Of a DNA stretch of 16,663 nucleotides, positions 12,279 through 16,663 are shown piece after piece. The first letter of the stretch is position 1. Each line of letters opens with the position of its first letter. The notes under the pieces were generated by a model that was not told the DNA's origin, ran no database searches, and saw nothing but the letters and a program-made list of their open reading frames with translations. Source of the DNA: DASUDX01 sp036275365 (GTDB lineage: Bacteria > Pseudomonadota > Gammaproteobacteria > Nevskiales > Nevskiaceae); the NCBI GenBank assembly GCA_036275365.1, contig DASUDX010000098.1, positions 1 through 16,663 on the forward strand, written 5' to 3'. The position numbers and the translations under genes are program-made.

Positions 12279-15106
12279 CAGAGGGCCTCGATCTTGGTCT
12301 GCTGCTGGCGCAGGGCCTCGAGATCCGCGCCCAGCTTGCGGTGCTGCTCGCGGGTCTGCTGCTGCACGGCCTCCGGTGCCTTGCCGAAGCTGGGGTTGTC
12401 CAGCCGCGTCTGCAGGCCGGCCAGATCCTTCTCCAGCTTGGCGATCTGCCGCGCCAGGCGCGCCAGCTCGGCGGTCTTGTCGATCAGTCCGGCCATCGGC
12501 ACCAGCAGGTTGAAGCCGGCGGCGCGCGCGGTGGCACACAGCGGCGGTTCCTCGCCGGCGGCCAGCGCCCGCGGGCTCTCGACCCGCGCGAGGAAGCGCA
12601 GGCTGGAGCCGAGCCGCGCCAGCCGCTCGCGATCCTGTTCGCCGGTGCCATCCACCAGCAGCGGCAGCACCCGGCCGGGGGCGATGTCCATCTCGCCGCG
12701 GATCTGGCGCACCCCGAGAATGACCGCCTTGAGCCATTCGATGTCGGCCTCGGCGGCCTCATCGAGCTTGCTGGCCTCGGCCAGCGGATAGGGCTGGGTG
12801 GCCAGGGTTGCGCCCTGCTTGCCGGCCAGCGGTCCCACCGTCTGCCAGATCTCCTCGGTGAGGAAGGGCATCAGCGGGTGGAGCAGGCGCAGCATCGCCT
12901 CCAGCACCCGCACCAGGGTGCGGCGGGTGCCGCGCTGCTGGGCCGGTGTGCCCTGGGCCAGGGCCGGCTTGGTCAGCTCCAGATACCAGTCGCAGTATTC
13001 GTTCCAGACGAACTGATAGAGCGCCTGGGCGAGCAGGTCGAAGCGGTAGTCGGCGAAGTGCTGGGCCACCTCGGCCTCGAGCTTCTGCAGACGCGAGACG
13101 ATCCAGCGATCCGCCACTCCAAGTTCCACCTCGCCATCGAGGCTGGCCGGTGGGCGCGCCTCGCCGGTCTCGGCATCGAGTGCGCCGAGATTGATCAGCA
13201 CGAAGCGCGAGGCGTTCCAGATCTTGTTGCAGAAGTTGCGATAACCCTCGGCGCGACCGGCGTCGAAGCGCACATCGCGCCCCTGCGTGGCCAGCGCGGC
13301 GAAGGTGAACCGCAGGGCATCCACGCCCACCGGGGCGATGCCCTTGGGATAGTCCTTGCGGGTCTTGGCCTCGATCTTCGGCGCGGTCTCCGGCTTCATC
13401 AGGCCGGTGGTGCGCTTGGCCACCAGATCCTCGAGGCTAATGCCCTCCACCACATCGAGCGGGTCCAGCACATTGCCCTTGGACTTGGACATCTTGTTGC
13501 CCTCGGGGTCGCGCACCAGGCCGGTGATGTAGACCTCGCGGAAGGGCACCTCATCGCGGAAGAACTGGCCCATCATCACCATCCGGGCGACCCAGAAGAA
13601 GATGATGTCGAAGCCGGTCACCAGCACTGAGGAGGGGTAGAACTTCCTGAGCGACTCGGTCTCCTCGGGCCAGCCGAGCGTCGCCAGCGGCCAGATGTCG
13701 GAGGAGAACCAGGTGTCGAAGACATCCTCGTCCTGCCGCAGGGCAGTGTCAGCCGTGAGGCGTGAGCCGTAGCGGGCGCGCACCTCCGCCTCGCTGCGGC
13801 CGACATAGACCTCCCCCTGCTCGTCATACCAGGCGGGAATGCGATGGCCCCACCAGAGCTGGCGGCTGATGCACCAGTCCTGGATGTTGTTCAGCCAGTG
13901 GAAGTAGGTGTTCTTCCAGTTGTCCGGCACGAAGCGGATGCGGCCGCTCTCCACGGCATCGATCGCGGGCTTGACGATGCGGGTCCAGCCGCCGGGGCGG
14001 CCATCCGGCAGGGTCTTGCGGGTGAGATCGACGAACCACTGATCGGTCAGATAGGGCTCCACCACCGCACCGCTGCGATCGCCGCGCGGCACCTTGAGCT
14101 TGTGGTCCTCGATTTTCTCGAGCAGGCCCTGGGCCTCGAGATCGGCCACGATCTGCTTGCGGGCGACGAAGCGATCCAGGCCGCGGTAGGCCGGCGGTGC
14201 GGTGTCGTGGATGCGCGCCTCCGGGGTCAGCACATTGATCGGCGACAGCCGATGGCGCAGACCCACCGCGTAGTCATTGAAGTCATGGGCGGGCGTGATC
14301 TTCACGCAGCCGCTGCCGAACTCGCGATCGACGAAGTCGTCGCCGATGATCGGAATCTCGCGCTCGCACAGGGGCAGCCTGAGCGAGCGCCCGATGAGAT
14401 GCCGGTAGCGCTCATCCTCGGGATGCACGGCCACCGCCACATCGCCGAGCATCGTCTCCGGCCGGGTGGTGGCGACCACCAGGTGTCCGCTGCCATCGGC
14501 GAGCGGGTAGCGCAGATGCCAGAGCTTGCCGTTCTCCTCCTCGCTGACCACCTCGAGATCGGAGATCGCGGTGAGCAGCACCGGATCCCAGTTGACCAGG
14601 CGCTTGCCGCGGTAGATCAGGCCCTCCTCATGCAGACGGACGAAGTGCTCGGCCACCGCCTTTGAATAGCCCTCGTCCATGGTGAAGGCATTGCGGCTCC
14701 AGTCCACCGAGGAGCCCATGCGCTTGATCTGGCCTTCGATGGTGCCGCCGGAGTAGGCCTTCCATTCCCAGACCTTCTCCAGGAACTTCTCCCGACCCAG
14801 TTCGGCCCGCGAGGGCTGGCCGGCCAGCTTGAGATTGCGCTCGACCACCATCTGGGTGGCGATGCCGGCGTGATCGGTCCCCGGCTGCCAGAGCGTGTCG
14901 CGCCCACGCATGCGGTGATAGCGGATCAGCGCATCCATGATGGTGTGCTGGAAGGCATGCCCCATGTGCAGCGTGCCGGTGACATTCGGCGGCGGGATCA
15001 TGATCGAGTAGGGCTCGCCCTGGCCCGAGGGCGCCCCGATGCCCAGCCGCTCCCAGGCGGCCGCCCAGCGGGTTTCGATGGCCTGGGGTTCGAAGGATTT
15101 GTCCAT
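12278..15106 (-). CDS. valS: Valyl-tRNA synthetase
   Basis: 942 residues from ATG 15106, matching the E. coli length and N-terminus. It charges tRNA-Val with valine. The class I signatures are HMGH (residues 47-50, in PPPNVTGTLHMGHAF) and KMSKS (538-542). Between them lies the CP1 editing domain (about 190-335), which removes mischarged Thr, and after them the anticodon-binding domain (about 660-800, with WNEYCDWYLELTKPAL). The C-terminal coiled-coil tRNA-binding arm (about 880-942, LARLARQIAKLEKDLAGLQTRL) is complete. The frame stays open 35 codons further upstream to 15211 through a tandem heptamer, but that stretch is Pro-rich repeat and is not part of the family. Oddly, no Shine-Dalgarno lies before ATG 15106: the heptamer array ends 4 nt upstream. 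Downstream, fxsA is coupled by TGATG. Confidence 0.97.
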   Translation of the reverse strand: MDKSFEPQAIETRWAAAWERLGIGAPSGQGEPYSIMIPPPNVTGTLHMGHAFQHTIMDALIRYHRMRGRDTLWQPGTDHAGIATQMVVERNLKLAGQPSRAELGREKFLEKVWEWKAYSGGTIEGQIKRMGSSVDWSRNAFTMDEGYSKAVAEHFVRLHEEGLIYRGKRLVNWDPVLLTAISDLEVVSEEENGKLWHLRYPLADGSGHLVVATTRPETMLGDVAVAVHPEDERYRHLIGRSLRLPLCEREIPIIGDDFVDREFGSGCVKITPAHDFNDYAVGLRHRLSPINVLTPEARIHDTAPPAYRGLDRFVARKQIVADLEAQGLLEKIEDHKLKVPRGDRSGAVVEPYLTDQWFVDLTRKTLPDGRPGGWTRIVKPAIDAVESGRIRFVPDNWKNTYFHWLNNIQDWCISRQLWWGHRIPAWYDEQGEVYVGRSEAEVRARYGSRLTADTALRQDEDVFDTWFSSDIWPLATLGWPEETESLRKFYPSSVLVTGFDIIFFWVARMVMMGQFFRDEVPFREVYITGLVRDPEGNKMSKSKGNVLDPLDVVEGISLEDLVAKRTTGLMKPETAPKIEAKTRKDYPKGIAPVGVDALRFTFAALATQGRDVRFDAGRAEGYRNFCNKIWNASRFVLINLGALDAETGEARPPASLDGEVELGVADRWIVSRLQKLEAEVAQHFADYRFDLLAQALYQFVWNEYCDWYLELTKPALAQGTPAQQRGTRRTLVRVLEAMLRLLHPLMPFLTEEIWQTVGPLAGKQGATLATQPYPLAEASKLDEAAEADIEWLKAVILGVRQIRGEMDIAPGRVLPLLVDGTGEQDRERLARLGSSLRFLARVESPRALAAGEEPPLCATARAAGFNLLVPMAGLIDKTAELARLARQIAKLEKDLAGLQTRLDNPSFGKAPEAVQQQTREQHRKLGADLEALRQQQTKIEAL

Positions 15107-15110
15107 GGTC

Positions 15111-15152
15111 GGGAATCGGGAATCGGGAATCGGGAAGCGGGAATCGGGAATG
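15111..15152 (-). repeat. Tandem heptamer array next to the valS start codon
   Basis: Six 7-nt units in direct tandem, read on the valS strand as CATTCCC, GATTCCC, GCTTCCC, then GATTCCC three times. It ends 4 nt before the valS ATG at 15106, so the RNA leader there is pyrimidine-rich and lacks a purine-rich ribosome site. The array reads in frame as part of the open frame but is not a credible protein extension. Confidence 0.85.
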
Positions 15153-15230
15153 GGGGGCGGTACCGGCACCGGGCTATCGGGGGTCGTGTGCACCAACGGA
15201 AGCGCCGGCACGGGCTGATGCGATGCCCGG

Positions 15231-15265
15231 TTCGCGCTTCCCGATTCGCGCTTGCCGATTCCCGT
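15231..15265 (+). repeat. Second, inverted and degenerate heptamer array
   Basis: Five units TTCGCGC, TTCCCGA, TTCGCGC, TTGCCGA and TTCCCGT run in the opposite orientation to the array at 15111-15152, 4 nt from the holC stop. In a fold-back alignment they complement the first array at 28 of 35 positions, with a 78-nt loop. The loop holds a 5-bp hairpin, CGGGC/GCCCG at 15211-15229. Confidence 0.75.
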
Positions 15266-15269
15266 CCGG

Positions 15270-15704
15270 TCAGAGCTTGTGCGTCTTCAGCTCGTAGCCG
15301 TGGTCGCGATAGAACTTGAAGCGCTCGCGCGACTGGGCGCGCGCCTCGCTGTCCCCGGCCACCAGCTCCAGCACGCGGTCGAACCGGGTGAAGAAGGGCG
15401 GCACCTCGGGGGCGAGGTTGAGCAGCACGCCGGTGTGCGAGTCCGGCGGCTCGACATCACCGATCAGGACCATCGGCAGCGGCTCGTCCAGGGCCTCGCC
15501 GTCATAGCGCTCGTGGCTGATGAAGCTGCCCTGGCGGAAGGTCCAGAGCACATCGTCGAGGTTGCTGGCCAGCTCCTCGTCCTGCACATAGGCGTAGACC
15601 TTGAGCCCGGCCTGGGTCGCCTTGTCGCAGAGCTTGCAGAGGGTCAGGGCCACGCCGTCGCCGCTGCCGTCCTCGGGCAGCACATAGAAATCGATCCGGG
15701 TCAT
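15270..15704 (-). CDS. holC: DNA polymerase III chi subunit
   Basis: 144 residues (E. coli chi has 147). Family features run along the chain: MTRIDFYVLPEDG, then LTLCKLCDKATQAGLKVYAYVQDEELASNLDDVLWTF, the loop RQGSFISHERY, PMVLIGDVEPP, VPPFFTRFDRVLELV, and the C-terminal FYRDHGYELKTHKL. Chi joins psi in the clamp-loader complex and contacts SSB during replication. The holC-valS order is a well known gammaproteobacterial arrangement, usually with pepA in front. Here the upstream gene is a surface-protein gene whose stop overlaps the holC ATG by ATGA (15704-15701), so holC is probably translated by coupling. A 163-nt gap with heptamer arrays separates it from valS. Confidence 0.94.
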   Translation of the reverse strand: MTRIDFYVLPEDGSGDGVALTLCKLCDKATQAGLKVYAYVQDEELASNLDDVLWTFRQGSFISHERYDGEALDEPLPMVLIGDVEPPDSHTGVLLNLAPEVPPFFTRFDRVLELVAGDSEARAQSRERFKFYRDHGYELKTHKL

Positions 15705-16663
15705 GCGCCCATTGTAGCGGCCACCCGCCGGCGCACCGCCGCCAGCCCCAGCAGGCCGAGCAGGCCGAGGCCCAGGCTGCCACCGCCATCGTCGTCATCC
15801 CCGCTGGCGCGGGTGCTGTCGTCCACCGTCACCGTATGCAGGGTCGGGTCGCGCAGCACGGCGCCGCTGGCGTCCTGCAGGCTCAGGGTCACCGTCTCGC
15901 TGCCTTCGCGGCGGCTATCGGCCAGGGCATTCAGCACCAGCCGGGCCGACAGCGTCCCGGGCGCGATGCGCAGGGGCAGGGGGCTCAGCCCATAGTCCTC
16001 GCCATCGGCAGTGCCGCCGACGGCCAGATTGGCCTCGATGGTCTGGCCGCTGGCGGCCGATAGCAGCAGCTCGATGGCGAGCTCGCCGCCTTCGGCCACC
16101 CGGCTGTCGCTGCGCGCAAAGCTGAGCAGGGGCGCGGCATCGTCATCGCGCAGGGTCAGGCTGTGTACCTGGGGGCTGCCGAGCAGGGCGCCCTGGGGGC
16201 TGCCCAGGGTGAGGATCAGGCGCTCGTTGATCTCATCGAGGCTGTCGTCCACCACATTGAGGGTGATGCGGCCCTCGGTCTGGCCGGCGGCGATCACCAG
16301 CGGACTGGCCGAGACGATCACATCCTCGCCGGCCAGCGCCTCGCCGCCCAGGCTGAAGGGCAGGCTCACCGCCTCGCGGCTGGGGGAGGACAGGCGCACC
16401 CGCAGCTCGACGGTGCCCGCATCTTCGTCGACCGTCTGCGCCGCCAGCACGAAGGCGGCGGTGGGCGGGGTGGCATCCACCACCACCACCTCCAGCGCCG
16501 CCGGCACCCCGGCCACGGCGTTCTCCAGGCCGCTCAGGCTCAGGGTCAGGCTCTCATCGGCCTCGTCCAGGCTGTCGGCAAGCGCCTCCAGGGTGAAGGC
16601 TGCTTCCAGCGCCCCAGGCGGGATGCTCAGCTGCAGGGTGTCCAGTCGGTAGTCGCTGGCGCT
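15701..16663 (-). CDS. Calx-beta-like surface protein with GlyGly-CTERM tail, 5' end outside the window
   Basis: The frame is open to the last base of the window; 320 residues are present and an internal GTG at 16516 is not a true start. Three Calx-beta-like beta-sandwich repeats recur about every 108 residues, each with an acidic turn: ADSLDEADESLTLSL, DDSLDEINERLILTL and ADSRREGSETVTLSL, the last preceded by GTADGEDYGL. Such domains bind Ca and occur in secreted adhesins and enzymes. The C-terminus has SGDDDDGGGS, then a hydrophobic helix (LGLGLLGLLGLAAV) and RRR: the GlyGly-CTERM layout, a rhombosortase-processed signal for surface anchoring or release. A 13-nt direct repeat with 24-nt period (16168-16204) encodes a small LGSPQ duplication. 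The stop overlaps the holC ATG by 4 nt. Any catalytic domain lies outside the window. Confidence 0.82.
   Translation of the reverse strand, partial: SASDYRLDTLQLSIPPGALEAAFTLEALADSLDEADESLTLSLSGLENAVAGVPAALEVVVVDATPPTAAFVLAAQTVDEDAGTVELRVRLSSPSREAVSLPFSLGGEALAGEDVIVSASPLVIAAGQTEGRITLNVVDDSLDEINERLILTLGSPQGALLGSPQVHSLTLRDDDAAPLLSFARSDSRVAEGGELAIELLLSAASGQTIEANLAVGGTADGEDYGLSPLPLRIAPGTLSARLVLNALADSRREGSETVTLSLQDASGAVLRDPTLHTVTVDDSTRASGDDDDGGGSLGLGLLGLLGLAAVRRRVAATMGA

Noticed and set aside
11754..13630. Two long plus-strand frames opposite fxsA and valS (345 and 429 codons)
   Set aside because: Shadow frames of strongly conserved minus-strand genes; compositionally biased and without motifs.
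13844..14665. 273-codon plus-strand frame opposite valS
   Set aside because: Antisense to the conserved ValRS catalytic and editing region; no domain seen.
15107..15211. 35-codon N-terminal extension of valS
   Set aside because: It is made of tandem heptamer repeat read as a Pro-rich peptide, and the ValRS family begins at the ATG at 15106.
15111..15265. Heptamer arrays considered as a CRISPR array
   Set aside because: The units are 7 nt, directly adjacent and without spacers; no cas gene is near.

Overview
This GC-rich window (close to 70 percent by eye) is tightly packed bacterial chromosome, probably from a gammaproteobacterium of the Xanthomonadales/Lysobacterales type. Three things point there: the holC-valS pair, a GlyGly-CTERM sorting signal, and runs of the heptamer GATTCCC between genes, which I remember as common in that group. 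The assignment is inference from memory; no 16S gene or other marker is present. No rRNA, tRNA, insertion sequence, CRISPR array or prophage gene is visible. No gene-free gap reaches 300 bases.

Plus strand, 1-6450. The 3' part of an RND efflux adaptor gene and its complete AcrB-type permease are followed by a small membrane protein I do not recognise. Next come a Tat-exported PhoX/DUF839 protein, a GNAT acetyltransferase and a VOC/glyoxalase-like protein; the last two overlap by ATGA.

Middle, 6451-10556. An orphan exported PDZ protein (minus) and a 126-residue exported protein of unknown function (plus) are transcribed divergently around an inverted repeat. A compact, lower-GC brnT-brnA toxin-antitoxin module follows. 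It has a good sigma70-like promoter whose -10 box lies inside a palindrome that runs into the start codon, which predicts a leaderless, autorepressed mRNA. The module abuts the 3' end of a moxR ATPase gene that lacks its usual DUF58 partner downstream. A DUF3336-patatin lipase gene diverges from moxR.

Minus strand, 16663-10591. This looks like one long operon: a Calx-beta-like surface protein with a GlyGly-CTERM tail (5' end outside the window), holC, valS, fxsA and a metallo-beta-lactamase-fold lipoprotein. Three of the four junctions are overlaps or gaps of at most 5 nt. The exception is the 163-nt holC-valS gap, which holds two oppositely oriented heptamer arrays, one almost touching the valS start codon.

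No obviously new multi-gene system stands out. The best candidates for new biology are the inverted heptamer arrays in front of valS, the leaderless brnTA promoter-operator, and the coupling of a sortable surface protein to a DNA polymerase III subunit gene.
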